Source: Prevotella sp. (lineage in GTDB: Bacteria > Bacteroidota > Bacteroidia > Bacteroidales > Bacteroidaceae). From it: DNA of 41,592 nucleotides. How positions within the stretch are numbered: the stretch's first letter is position 1; each line of letters starts with the position of its first letter. A program made the position numbers and the translations under genes. The notes under the pieces were generated by a model. The model saw nothing but the letters and a program-made list of their open reading frames with translations, had not been told where the DNA came from and ran no database searches. Below, piece after piece: positions 21,406 to 30,296 of the stretch. The stretch is from NCBI GenBank assembly GCA_022732315.1, contig JAIJUV010000006.1, positions 1 through 41,592 on the forward strand, read 5' to 3'.

Positions 21406-23799
21406 TTAAAAGCGGAAACTTACATCCACGCCACATTGGAATGGATTGCCACGCTGGGCAAAGTATTCACGCTTGCCCGTAGCCGCATTATCCACGGCAA
21501 AGGTGTTGTAATTGGTGTCCGTAAGGTTCTTGCCCCACAGATTCAACTGCACCTTGCCCAAATCGAAGGCTACATGCGCACCCAACACGGCATAAATATC
21601 CTGACCATAACTGTTGGCATTATCCCAATAAATCTTGCCCTGCATGTTGACGTTGGCACCCAGAACCATGCTGCGCAAGAGGCTGGAATCAAACTGCAGG
21701 CGATAATCTGCCATCGCCGAGAGAGTGTGCTCCGGCACGTAAGGCACCTTCTTATCCTTGTAGCTCACGGCATCATCGCCCTCGCCATCCGTGTATTCGT
21801 CAAACTCGGCTCGGGTGTAACCATAATTCAGCATCCAGTCGAGATTGCCGTTGGCAAACTGTCCGCGCAGGGCAGCCTCGATGCCGCAACTGTGGCTCTT
21901 GCCGGCATTCACCATCATTCTTCCGAAACCGTAGTTGCCAGCCATCACGGAGAGCTGCTGGTTCTTCACCTTCATGTAGAAGGCACCCAGGTCGAAATGG
22001 AGCGCATGGTCGAAGAGATTGAGATGGGCTCCCACCTCGTAGTTCCAGGAAACTTCGGGCTTGTACGAAATCGTCTGGTTCACCTTTTCGTAATCTTCCG
22101 GCGTATGAGGCACGTCGTAATCGCCACGCATCGCCTGCTGGCGGTGGGCATTCAGTTCGGTTTGCAGAATGTCGCTGAACATCTGGATATTGTATCCTCC
22201 GGCACGGTAGCCCTTGCTCACGGTGGCGTAGAGATTGCTCTGCTGGTCGTCGAGCTGGTAGGTGATTCCTATCTTCGGCAAGAGCTGGCTGTAATCATCT
22301 TTCGCCTTTCCATCCAGGGCACTCTTCAGGGTAAAGGTGGCCTTCTGCCCCATCATGTTTGCCGTCATCGCCATGAAGGCAGACGACTGATAATGGATGC
22401 TGGTGTGCATCAGGTCGTAGCGGATGCCGAGCGTAGCCACCAGTCGGGAGGTGAGGTTGAAATTGCTCTCGTGATAGAAGCCCAGGTTGGTTTGCGGCGT
22501 ATGGTAAACGCCCGGAGCACCCATGCTCACCGCCATGCTGATGCCGCCCGCCTTCTCTATCGCAGCCGCAGCAGCCGCCTTAGCAGCCGCCTCAGGCATT
22601 CCCTTATCCATCATCGTCTTCACCATCGAAGCATGAATGGCGGAATACATCTGCTGCTGAATGGCGTTGCCTATCGGCGTGGTCATCGCCTCATCAAAGA
22701 ACACGGGGCCATTGGTCTTGAGCCATTGTCGGGAGAAGAATCCGCCCACGGCCCAATTCCAGAATCCGCCCACGGCACGATTGCTCTTGAAGGAGATTTC
22801 CTGGGTGAAGGAATTCTGAAGCTGCTCCTGCAGGATGTGCATGTAAGGGGCTGAGAGATAATCCTGATCCATGAGCATGCGGTCTTTCAGATACTGGTAG
22901 CTGGAGACGGACGAGAAGTCGAAGCCCCTGCCCGAATAGCCCAGTTTGAAGCCCGAGATGAGATTGTTTCTTCTATAGGTGCCGGGGAAGGTGGAGGCAG
23001 GCAAAGCGGCCTTTCCGGTTTCCAGGTTCAGCTTGCCATAAGGAAATCCATTCTGGTCTACGTATTGGTAATTGGCAAGCACATCCATTTTCCAGCCCGA
23101 ATTGAAGCGAGCCTTGAGCTGCAGTTTGCCGCCAGCCTCATCGTATTGGTCGGAACGTTCGCCCGTGAAGGTGTTTCTGAAAAAACCTTTTTCTCCCTCG
23201 TAGAAGCCCGCCAGGGAAAGGGCGAGATGATTATTGATTTTCTGATAATGAGCCGCTTCTACGTTGCGATAATATTTGCTGCCGTAGCTGAGCTTTACCT
23301 CAGAGCCTTGATAATCAAAGGGATTGCGGGAATACATTTTTACCAATCCGCCCTCCGTATTCTGGCCGTAGAGGGTTCCCTGAGGGCCGCGGAGCACATC
23401 CACCCTACTCAACTGGTAGTTGTGGAGATTGAAAGCCGACTTGCTCATCACGGGGATTCCATCGAGATAGAGTCCGATGGCAGGACTGTTGACACGGCTT
23501 CCGATGCCTCTTACGTAAACTGAAGAAGAGAGTCGGCTGCCGTAATTCGGCATCACGAAATTAGGAACAAAAAGTGAAAGGTCTCTCAAATCAGAGGCTC
23601 CCATTTTCTTCATCAAGGAACTGCTGAGCGATGTGCTGCTGAGCGCCTGCTGGCGGAGTCGCATCACCTCCTTGGGCTGTGATACGACCACCACTTCGTC
23701 AATATCAAATACCTTGCTGCTATCCGACAGAGCTGTATTTTCGGCATGGGCAGCAGCTGCTACGCACCCCGCCATCGCCATCATCATTATTCGATTCAT
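21406..23799 (-). CDS. TonB-dependent outer-membrane receptor
   Basis: The 797-aa protein has a signal peptide (MMMAMAGCVAAAAHA), a TonB-box-like segment (DEVVVVSQP, about residues 34-42) and a plug domain with SVYVRGIGS and DVLRGPQGTLYGQNTEGGLV. A 22-strand-type barrel follows, ending in aromatic FRF. It is shorter than SusC proteins, lacks their N-terminal carboxypeptidase-like domain, and has no SusD gene beside it. A siderophore, haem, vitamin or small-ligand receptor is therefore more likely than a glycan importer. An Ala-rich stretch (PEAAAKAAAAAAIEKA, near residue 405) lies in an extracellular loop region. The promoter appears to lie beyond the palindromic element, giving a leader of about 338 nt. 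Confidence 0.88.
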   Translation of the reverse strand: MNRIMMMAMAGCVAAAAHAENTALSDSSKVFDIDEVVVVSQPKEVMRLRQQALSSTSLSSSLMKKMGASDLRDLSLFVPNFVMPNYGSRLSSSVYVRGIGSRVNSPAIGLYLDGIPVMSKSAFNLHNYQLSRVDVLRGPQGTLYGQNTEGGLVKMYSRNPFDYQGSEVKLSYGSKYYRNVEAAHYQKINNHLALSLAGFYEGEKGFFRNTFTGERSDQYDEAGGKLQLKARFNSGWKMDVLANYQYVDQNGFPYGKLNLETGKAALPASTFPGTYRRNNLISGFKLGYSGRGFDFSSVSSYQYLKDRMLMDQDYLSAPYMHILQEQLQNSFTQEISFKSNRAVGGFWNWAVGGFFSRQWLKTNGPVFFDEAMTTPIGNAIQQQMYSAIHASMVKTMMDKGMPEAAAKAAAAAAIEKAGGISMAVSMGAPGVYHTPQTNLGFYHESNFNLTSRLVATLGIRYDLMHTSIHYQSSAFMAMTANMMGQKATFTLKSALDGKAKDDYSQLLPKIGITYQLDDQQSNLYATVSKGYRAGGYNIQMFSDILQTELNAHRQQAMRGDYDVPHTPEDYEKVNQTISYKPEVSWNYEVGAHLNLFDHALHFDLGAFYMKVKNQQLSVMAGNYGFGRMMVNAGKSHSCGIEAALRGQFANGNLDWMLNYGYTRAEFDEYTDGEGDDAVSYKDKKVPYVPEHTLSAMADYRLQFDSSLLRSMVLGANVNMQGKIYWDNANSYGQDIYAVLGAHVAFDLGKVQLNLWGKNLTDTNYNTFAVDNAATGKREYFAQRGNPFQCGVDVSFRF

Positions 23800-23819
23800 T
23801 GTATCTTGTTTTTTTTATT

Positions 23820-24104
23820 ATTGAACTTTCGCTAGTGGCATCCCACCGTCCCCGAAGGGGGCGAATGTGAATAACCGCTGGTGGAATGACCGAAGGGAAT
23901 GGAACCTGCGGATAACTAGCATACTCTCTCCTACCGTCCCCGAAGGGGGCGAACAGGAGCAAGGCTGGATGTGGTTCGCCCCCTTTGGGGACGCTTTCTC
24001 CCTCCCTATGCTTATCCGCAGGTTCCATTCCCTTCGGTCATTCCACCAGCGGTTATTGAAAGTTGGCCCCCTTCGGGGACCGGAGGTTACTTGCGAAACT
24101 TGAA
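23820..24104. repeat. Nested palindromic element, copy 1 (about 285 bp)
   Basis: The end motif ttgaactttcgctagt is mirrored by acttgcgaaacttgaa. Inside them are cgtccccgaagggggc-type arms. A perfect 45-bp inverted repeat follows (23870-23914 with 24013-24057), then an inner pair of the same gtccccgaaggggg type around a conserved centre. A second copy starts at 41357. It is probably a mobile or recombinogenic non-coding repeat. Confidence 0.85.
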
Positions 24105-24141
24105 TTTATTATCTTTTTCGTTATCATTCTAAAATCGGGTG

Positions 24142-24180
24142 CAAAGGTAATAAGAAAAAAAGAAATGGGGAATCCCCATT
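24142..24180 (-). promoter_or_regulatory. Probable promoter and palindromic operator of the TonB receptor gene
   Basis: The minus strand has TACCTTTG at 24149-24142. The perfect palindrome aatggggaatccccatt (24164-24180) covers the expected -33 position. A further half-site (ggaaatccccatt) lies at 24186-24198. The layout suggests a repressor or activator site. Confidence 0.55.
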
Positions 24181-24263
24181 AATTAGGAAATCCCCATTTT
24201 TCGAAATTCAAGAAGAAAAAGCTCGACCTTAATCTCATTTAACTACAGTAATCTCACCTTATA

Positions 24264-25400
24264 TTACACCGTAATCTCTCCCGAACCATAGCAGCGATGA
24301 TGATGCTCATCATACACTACGCAAAACTGACCGGGAGCCACGCCGTGGATGGCCTCCTCTGAATGAATCATCCATCTGCCATCTTCGAGCTTTTCGATAG
24401 TAGCTGGATGATACTCCGGCGTATGGCGAATCTTGAACGTTACTTTCTGCATCGCCACCTCGCGGGTGAGGAAATGGAAATCATGAAGGGGGAAATCCTG
24501 CTTGTAAGCCGACTGAGGGTCGTAACCATGACTCACGTAGAGAATGTTGTTCTCCACATCCTTCTTAATCACGAACCAAGGACCGCCACCGAAGCCCAGA
24601 CCCTTGCGCTGGCCGATGGTGTGGAACCACAAACCCTTGTGGCCGCCGATGCGCTTGCCCGTCTCCATCTCAATCACGTCGCCCGGTTTCTCGCCCAGGT
24701 ATCGGCGGATGTAATCGTTATAATTAATCTGCCCCAGGAAGCAAATTCCTTGACTATCCTTGCGCTTGGCATTAATCAAATGCTCCTCTTCGGCTATCTC
24801 ACGAATTTCATTTTTGATGTGACGACCGATAGGGAAAATCGCTTTTCGTAATTGCCAACTCTCTATCTGAGCCAGAAAATCGGTCTGGTCCTTCACGGGG
24901 TCAGGACTCGTAACAAGCCATTTGTCGCCGTTCTCATCCGTCTCGGTCTGCGCATAATGACCTGTGGCAATGAGGTCGTAGTTGTGCCCCATCTTCTCAT
25001 CGAAGGCACCAAACTTGATGAGCCTGTTGCACATCACATCGGGGTTCGGGGTGAATCCCGCCTTCACCTTATCCATGGTGTAGCGAGTCACCTCGTTCCA
25101 GTATTCCTGGTGACAGTCAATCACTTGCAGCTTGCAGCCATACTTGCGTGCCACGGCTGTAGCCATCTCCAGGTCTTCCTCAGAAGAACAGTCCCATTCC
25201 TCCTTCTCTTCCGGTCCAATCTTGATGTAGAAGCAGTCAGGATGCAAGCCCAGACGGGCAAATTCCCACACCACCACCGAACTATCTACGCCGCCCGAAA
25301 GCAGCACGGCAATCCTCTTGTCCTTCACCTCGGCAAGAAACTGCTCGTCTCTGGTCTCCAATTCCTTTTCTCTTGGAGTATCTGTTATCATCTTATCCAT
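24264..25400 (-). CDS. mnmA: tRNA-specific 2-thiouridylase
   Basis: MnmA thiolates U34 of tRNA-Glu, Gln and Lys using ATP and a sulfur carrier. The 378-aa protein has the PP-loop LLSGGVDSS (residues 33-41). The catalytic cysteines are C124 in NPDVMCNRLIKF and C220 in DSQGICFLG. HTIGQRKGLGFGGG and the C-terminal beta-barrel complete the family pattern. Relative to E. coli MnmA the N-terminus carries about 28 extra residues, and ATG 25391 (MITDTPRE) is an alternative start. It stands as a single gene; a TAACTTTG box on the minus strand at 25469-25462 may be its promoter. Confidence 0.92.
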   Translation of the reverse strand: MDKMITDTPREKELETRDEQFLAEVKDKRIAVLLSGGVDSSVVVWEFARLGLHPDCFYIKIGPEEKEEWDCSSEEDLEMATAVARKYGCKLQVIDCHQEYWNEVTRYTMDKVKAGFTPNPDVMCNRLIKFGAFDEKMGHNYDLIATGHYAQTETDENGDKWLVTSPDPVKDQTDFLAQIESWQLRKAIFPIGRHIKNEIREIAEEEHLINAKRKDSQGICFLGQINYNDYIRRYLGEKPGDVIEMETGKRIGGHKGLWFHTIGQRKGLGFGGGPWFVIKKDVENNILYVSHGYDPQSAYKQDFPLHDFHFLTREVAMQKVTFKIRHTPEYHPATIEKLEDGRWMIHSEEAIHGVAPGQFCVVYDEHHHRCYGSGEITV

Positions 25401-25628
25401 TTATTATTCGATATTTACTATTCTATTTTCAATTCAATTTTCCAATAACTAAATCTGAAGGCAAAGTTACAATAAATTCCGCAAAATAGTGCCTACTTTC
25501 TCATAAAAATCTATTATTTCCCCGAAAACTTTTCCTTTCCCCAGCAAATACCCCATCCATCCGCTTTATTTTCTATCGAAAATGCTTATAGCAGAAATCG
25601 ACTCATTCCAACGCCAATCCTTTTTTGC

Positions 25629-25660
25629 TTTCGATTTTATCCATACCTTTGCAATCGAAA
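25629..25660 (+). promoter_or_regulatory. Promoter with flanking inverted repeat before the AspT-like gene
   Basis: TACCTTTG at 25644-25651 is bracketed by TTTCGATT (25629-25636) and AATCGAAA (25653-25660), a perfect 8-bp inverted repeat. A dimeric regulator bound there would cover the -7 box. Confidence 0.55.
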
Positions 25661-25706
25661 ATCATAGATATGCAAGTATAGTAAAATACTACAACAAGCA
25701 TAGAAG

Positions 25707-25780
25707 ATGGCGAAAGTAGTTATGACAGAAATCAATAACATATAAAAGAAGAAATAAAAATAAGAAATCAATAACATATA
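25707..25780 (+). other. Leader with possible 12-codon peptide and 18-bp direct repeat
   Basis: The word agaaatcaataacatata occurs at 25727-25744 and 25763-25780. A short frame at 25707-25745 (MAKVVMTEINNI) ends in the first copy. Whether it is translated is unknown. The remainder of 25401-25790 holds only promoter elements. Confidence 0.4.
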
Positions 25781-25790
25781 ATATAAGAAT

Positions 25791-27479
25791 ATGGATATCT
25801 TAAAAAATCTGTTTTATGGCTTCCCTGACCTATGGGGAGGCGGAGTGGCCCACTCCGTGCTGATCTTGGCGTTGGTCATCACCCTGGGCTTGAGTTTAGG
25901 AAAGTTAAGAGTGAAGGGTGTTTCCCTGGGATTGGCTTGGATTCTCTTCATCGGCCTCATCTTCGGTCACTTCTCTCTCAATCTCGATGAGCATCTGCTC
26001 CACTTCCTCAAGGAGTTCGGATTGATTCTCTTCGTCTATTCCATCGGTCTGGAAGTAGGACCAGGTTTCTTCGCTTCGTTCAAGAACGGCGGCAAGAGCC
26101 TCAACCTGCTCAGCATCATCGTGGTGGCATTGAGCATCATCACCACCCTCGCCATCTTCTCGTTCTCGGGAACATCCATCACTTCTATGGCTGGTATTCT
26201 CTCGGGTGCCGTTACCAACACCCCTGGACTCGGTGCTGCCCAGCAGGCATTCAGCGACCTGCGCCACATCGATGCCCCTTCTATCGCAGCCGGCTACGCC
26301 ATCGCCTACCCTATGGGTGTGCTCGGCGTTATCCTCTCCTTTATTATATTAAGGTATGCGTTACGTATTAATAAGAGCGAGGAGGAAGCTGCTGCCAAGC
26401 GCGGCATGGGACACCTGGAGGCGATGACCCTGAACACCTTCTCCGTGCAGGTGACCAACCAGATGGTATTCGGCGACACCATCAAGCAGATGAGAGAAAT
26501 CTTGAAGCGCGACTTCATGGTTTCCAAGATTATCCGCAAAGATAGCGATAAGCACGATGAGGTGGTGAATGGCCAGACCCGGATTAACGAGGGCGATATT
26601 CTGCAGATTGTTGCCAATCCTACCGTAGTGGAGCCTGTCATTGCCCTGCTCGGCAAGAAGGTGCAGGTGAGCGAGGAGAAGTTTGGCGAGGATTTGATTA
26701 CCCGCCGCATCCGCATCACCAAGCCAGGCATCAACGGCAAGAGCATCAGCCAGTTGCAGATTCGTTCAAACCTCGGCGCCAACATCACCCGTGTCAACCG
26801 CAACGGTGTGGATCTGATTGCTACTCCACAGCTGAAACTGCAGTTGGGCGACCGTGTTACCGTGGTGGGTACCGAGCTTGCCATCGCCCATACCGAGAAA
26901 GTTTTGGGTAACCAGATGAAGCGCCTCAACTACCCTAACCTGATTCCTATCTTCCTGGGCATCATGCTGGGTTGCATCGTGGCAAACATCCCATTCTTCA
27001 TCCCAGGCATCAACGAGAACCTGCGCCTCGGTTTGACCGGCGGCCCTCTGGTAGTTGCTATCCTGATAGGTTACTTCGGTCCGAAGTACAACCTCGTGAC
27101 CTACAACACCATCTCAGCCAACCTGATGCTCCGCGAAATAGGCATCTGCATCTTCCTGGCTTGCGTGGGACTGGGCACCGGCGAACAGTTTATCCAGACC
27201 GTGGCTTCAGAAAGCGGAATGACCTGGATACTCTACGGCGTTGCCATCACCATGATTCCAATCCTGGTGGGCGGCATCATCGGAAGATACGTGTTCCACA
27301 TCAACTATTACACATTGCTCGGAGTGCTGGCAGGCGCCAACACCAACCCATCTGCCCTGGCTTACGTACGTGAGCAGACATCAGCAGATGCACCATCTGT
27401 GGGCTATGCGAATGTTTATCCATTTGCCATGTTCCTCAGAATCGTAACCATTCAGATTATCATTTTTGTATTCGGATAA
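25791..27479 (+). CDS. Aspartate:alanine exchanger-family transporter (AspT/YidE type)
   Basis: The 562-aa protein has the two-part AspT/YidE layout. There are about five N-terminal helices with GLILFVYSIGLEVGPGF and GAVTNTPGLGAAQQA, two TrkA-C domains in the cytosol (about residues 205-375), and a second membrane half with LIGYFGPKYNL and a GVLAGANTNPSALAYV repeat of the earlier motif. Family members exchange aspartate and alanine or succinate; many, including the YidE group, have no known substrate. The ThrE-like exporter gene starts 9 bp after the stop, so the two form an operon and may share a role in amino-acid or dicarboxylate movement. Confidence 0.88.
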   Translation: MDILKNLFYGFPDLWGGGVAHSVLILALVITLGLSLGKLRVKGVSLGLAWILFIGLIFGHFSLNLDEHLLHFLKEFGLILFVYSIGLEVGPGFFASFKNGGKSLNLLSIIVVALSIITTLAIFSFSGTSITSMAGILSGAVTNTPGLGAAQQAFSDLRHIDAPSIAAGYAIAYPMGVLGVILSFIILRYALRINKSEEEAAAKRGMGHLEAMTLNTFSVQVTNQMVFGDTIKQMREILKRDFMVSKIIRKDSDKHDEVVNGQTRINEGDILQIVANPTVVEPVIALLGKKVQVSEEKFGEDLITRRIRITKPGINGKSISQLQIRSNLGANITRVNRNGVDLIATPQLKLQLGDRVTVVGTELAIAHTEKVLGNQMKRLNYPNLIPIFLGIMLGCIVANIPFFIPGINENLRLGLTGGPLVVAILIGYFGPKYNLVTYNTISANLMLREIGICIFLACVGLGTGEQFIQTVASESGMTWILYGVAITMIPILVGGIIGRYVFHINYYTLLGVLAGANTNPSALAYVREQTSADAPSVGYANVYPFAMFLRIVTIQIIIFVFG

Positions 27480-27488
27480 ATAAAATAT

Positions 27489-28949
27489 ATGGAAGAAAAA
27501 AACATGAAGACCTGCGACTGCGCAGAGAAAGGCATTGACAACTGCAACTGCAAGGAAATAGCAGAAACAGAACTGAGAAGAAAACTCGACTTGTTGTTAC
27601 GCACCGGCAGCATCCTTATGGAGAGTGCTGCCGACACATCGCGCATCATGCGAACGATGAAGCGTGCAGCAGCTTTCCTCGGACTCGACGAGCGCTACAT
27701 GCACCTCTACATCAACTGGAATGTGCTGATGGTGAACTACAGCGACGAGGAGCATTCCTTCTCCAAATTCCAGCGTTGCGAAAAGCACGGCATCAACCTT
27801 ACATCCATCTCGCAGGTAAGCAAGCTCACCTGGAAAGCCATCAAGGAGAACTATTCGCTCGAACAGTATGAACAGGCACTCAACGATATCAAGGCCACTC
27901 CACGCAGCTTCACCCCTTGGCAGGTGGCAATAGGCGGCGGATTTGCCTGCGGCGGATTCTGCATCCAGTTCGGTTGCGACTGGCCAGCGTTCTTCTTCTG
28001 TTCCCTGGCAGCCATCCTGGGCTTCCGCCTCAGAATGTTCCTGCCTACCAAGGGCTGCAACAACTATGTGGCCATCGGAATTTCGGCATTCGTGGCAACG
28101 CTGATTGCGTGGCTCACCTCGTTCCTGTCGCTCGACCCATCCATCGCAGCCGCCCTTCCGGGCTTCATGCATTCAGACACCCCTTGGCACCCGTTGATGG
28201 CGTGCGCCCTCTTCATCGTGCCGGGAGTTCCGCTGATCAACTTCGTGAGCGACATGCTCGACGGCTACATCGAGGTGGGAATGGTTCGTGCCCTGAACAC
28301 CCTGCTGATGCTCTTTGCCATGGCATTCGGCATTGCCTTTGCCATCCAGGTTTGCCACATCGACAACTTCGTGACGGATCTCACCATGACTCCTCACCAC
28401 GAATACTGGGAGTTCGCCATCGCGGCAGCCGTATCAGCCATGGGCTTCTCTACCATCTTCAGCATTCCTAGACGCCTGTTGCCAGTTGTGGCTGTGGGCG
28501 GCATCATCGCCGTTTGCTTCCGCAACTTTGTGAACCTGGGTCCATCCAATGGCAACATCGGTCTCGACATGGGTTTGAGCATCGGTTCGCTTGCCGGTTC
28601 TGCGCTCATCAGCGTCATCGTCATCAAGGCACGCCACTGGTTCCACACTCCTCACCAATGCATCACCATTCCTAGCGTCATCCCAATGGTACCTGGAGTT
28701 TTGATGTATCGCGCCCTGTTTGCCTTCATCGACATGCACGGCGTGGTAGGCGAGGTAACCGTGGGAATGAACAACCTGATCAAGGCTTCGCTCGCCATCA
28801 TCTGCATCGCCCTGGGTGTTGCCATTCCTAATGTATTCTTCCGCCGCTTCATCGCCGACAACCGCAAGCGCAAGCTGCTCAACATGCTGGTGGAGAGAAA
28901 GAAGAAGAATGGCGAATTCGTGGATTTGCACGAAGTGGAAATCAAGTAA
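27489..28949 (+). CDS. Threonine/serine exporter family protein (ThrE-like)
   Basis: The 486-aa protein joins the two ThrE parts. The soluble and first membrane region has LLLRTGSILMESAADTSRIMRTM and HLYINWNVLMV (PF06738 type). The second membrane region has GNIGLDMG and IPSVIPMVPGVLMYRALFAF (ThrE_2 type). About ten hydrophobic helices are visible. A Cys-rich N-terminal extension (MKTCDCAEKGIDNCNCKE) is unusual and might bind metal. An alternative start is ATG 27504. It is the second gene of the AspT-like operon. ThrE exports threonine and serine in Corynebacterium; here the substrate is inferred only. Confidence 0.88.
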   Translation: MEEKNMKTCDCAEKGIDNCNCKEIAETELRRKLDLLLRTGSILMESAADTSRIMRTMKRAAAFLGLDERYMHLYINWNVLMVNYSDEEHSFSKFQRCEKHGINLTSISQVSKLTWKAIKENYSLEQYEQALNDIKATPRSFTPWQVAIGGGFACGGFCIQFGCDWPAFFFCSLAAILGFRLRMFLPTKGCNNYVAIGISAFVATLIAWLTSFLSLDPSIAAALPGFMHSDTPWHPLMACALFIVPGVPLINFVSDMLDGYIEVGMVRALNTLLMLFAMAFGIAFAIQVCHIDNFVTDLTMTPHHEYWEFAIAAAVSAMGFSTIFSIPRRLLPVVAVGGIIAVCFRNFVNLGPSNGNIGLDMGLSIGSLAGSALISVIVIKARHWFHTPHQCITIPSVIPMVPGVLMYRALFAFIDMHGVVGEVTVGMNNLIKASLAIICIALGVAIPNVFFRRFIADNRKRKLLNMLVERKKKNGEFVDLHEVEIK

Positions 28950-29041
28950 GATAGTTTTTCATCTTCCACATTGAAACATACGGATTACAAGATTTATCTG
29001 ATTATTTTGCCCGAAAGCAGGGCTAATTAAAATAAAAGTTT

Positions 29042-29049
29042 TATCTTTG
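29042..29049 (+). promoter_or_regulatory. -7 box of the LysR-type regulator gene
   Basis: TATCTTTG lies 34 bp before the ATG. No clear -33 element is visible. Confidence 0.6.
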
Positions 29050-29083
29050 CACGCGTAATTATAAGACTAGTGAAAAAAGGAAA

Positions 29084-29995
29084 ATGGAAATACGACAACT
29101 CAAATATTTTCTGAAGGTGGCCGAGACGCTCAATTTCTCGGAAGCATCGCGCAAGCTCTACATCACGCAGAGCACCCTCTCGCAGCAGATTTCGCATCTG
29201 GAACAGGAAATAGGCTTGCCGCTCTTCGAACGTAACTCGCACGAGGTTTATCTCACCGAGGCAGGAAAGGAGCTTCTTCCCTATGCCCAGAATGCCGTAA
29301 ACTGCACCATGGCTTGCGTTGACCACATGAACGACCTGAAGGAGATGCTCACCGGCGAGCTGAACATCGGTGTCACCTACTCCTTCAGCAACATCATGGC
29401 AGAAACGCTCATCGCCTTCCTCCATGCTTACCCTCACGTGAAGCTGAACATCCAGTACCGTTCGATGCAGGAACTGATGGATGGTCTGAAGAAGCGTGAA
29501 CTCGACCTTGTGCTTGCCTTCAAGCCAATCAAGACCGACAAGGCGATAGACAGTCGAGCCATCTTCAGCAACCGCCTGGCGGCGATTGTGAACGAGAATC
29601 ATCCCCTTGCCCGCCTCTCATCGGTGAAGCTCTCTGAGCTGGAGCGCTACGACCTCATCCTTCCATGCAAGGGTCTGCAGGCCCGCAACGCCTTCGATTA
29701 TCTGATAGACGGCAAGGACCTCGACTTCAAGATTATGGTAGAGGTGAACAATGTGAACATCATCTTCGACCTCTTGCATCGCAGCAACCTGGTAACGGTG
29801 CTTTCAGAATCCACCACCATCCTGGAGAAAGGCATGAGAGCGATTCCGATTGATGCTGCCGACAACGAGATGGATGGCTGCATCCACATCCTGAAGGATG
29901 CGTACATGAAGAACTCGGCGCAGGAGTTCATCCGCATGCTGAGCCAGAGCACCAGCATCCTCGCCAACTTTGCGCTGAAGGATATTCTGAGATAA
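29084..29995 (+). CDS. LysR-type transcriptional regulator
   Basis: The 303-aa protein begins MEIRQLKYFLKVAETLNFSEAS. The winged-helix recognition segment is KLYITQSTLSQQISHLEQEIG (about residues 22-42), ending in PLFERN, the standard LTTR N-terminus. Residues about 90-290 form the two-lobed effector-binding domain (GELNIGVTYSFSN start, SVKLSELERYDLILP middle). No CxxxxC redox pair like that of OxyR is visible in the effector domain. The gene follows the ThrE-like exporter on the same strand with its own promoter; regulation of the transporter pair is possible. A 3' repeat region begins at the stop codon. Confidence 0.9.
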   Translation: MEIRQLKYFLKVAETLNFSEASRKLYITQSTLSQQISHLEQEIGLPLFERNSHEVYLTEAGKELLPYAQNAVNCTMACVDHMNDLKEMLTGELNIGVTYSFSNIMAETLIAFLHAYPHVKLNIQYRSMQELMDGLKKRELDLVLAFKPIKTDKAIDSRAIFSNRLAAIVNENHPLARLSSVKLSELERYDLILPCKGLQARNAFDYLIDGKDLDFKIMVEVNNVNIIFDLLHRSNLVTVLSESTTILEKGMRAIPIDAADNEMDGCIHILKDAYMKNSAQEFIRMLSQSTSILANFALKDILR

Positions 29996-30110
29996 TTGAA
30001 GTTTCGCAAGTTTGCTCCACACGCCCTGAAAGGGCAGAAGCACCTAGCCCAGGGCATCGCCCTGGGTAAACAAGGAATCAGCAATGCGCCCTGTAAGGGC
30101 AAAAGCATCA
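29996..30110. repeat. Dispersed-type palindromic repeat after the LysR gene
   Basis: The left end ttgaagtttcgcaagt matches the end motif of the elements at 24089-24104 (inverted) and 41357. The interior differs: gccctgaaagggc, gcccagggcatcgccctggg and gccctgtaagggc hairpins. Confidence 0.7.
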
Positions 30111-30153
30111 TTCATTGTCTGAATCCTTAACCAAATAAAGAAGAATAAAGGGT

Positions 30154-30223
30154 AAGATTATAATTCAATCTTGCAAGGCTGTCTCCGATTTCATTGCGGA
30201 GGCAGCCTTGATTCGTTTTATTG
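30154..30223. terminator. Terminator hairpin, first copy of a 70-bp direct repeat
   Basis: A 14-bp stem (caaggctgtctccg with cggaggcagccttg, one G-T pair) is followed by a T-rich tract. The same 70 bp recur exactly at 31863-31932. This copy separates the convergent LysR gene and the GNAT-like gene. Confidence 0.85.
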
Positions 30224-30296
30224 TCAACCACTGGAAACATCCCCGTTAATTGTCAATAATAACGCTCTGGTTTAAACGTTTTTTGTAACAAGAAAG

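Noticed and set aside
21397..22854. 485-codon frame antisense to the TonB receptor
   Set aside because: The receptor on the other strand has complete family motifs; this frame is a codon-bias shadow rich in His, Ala and Val.
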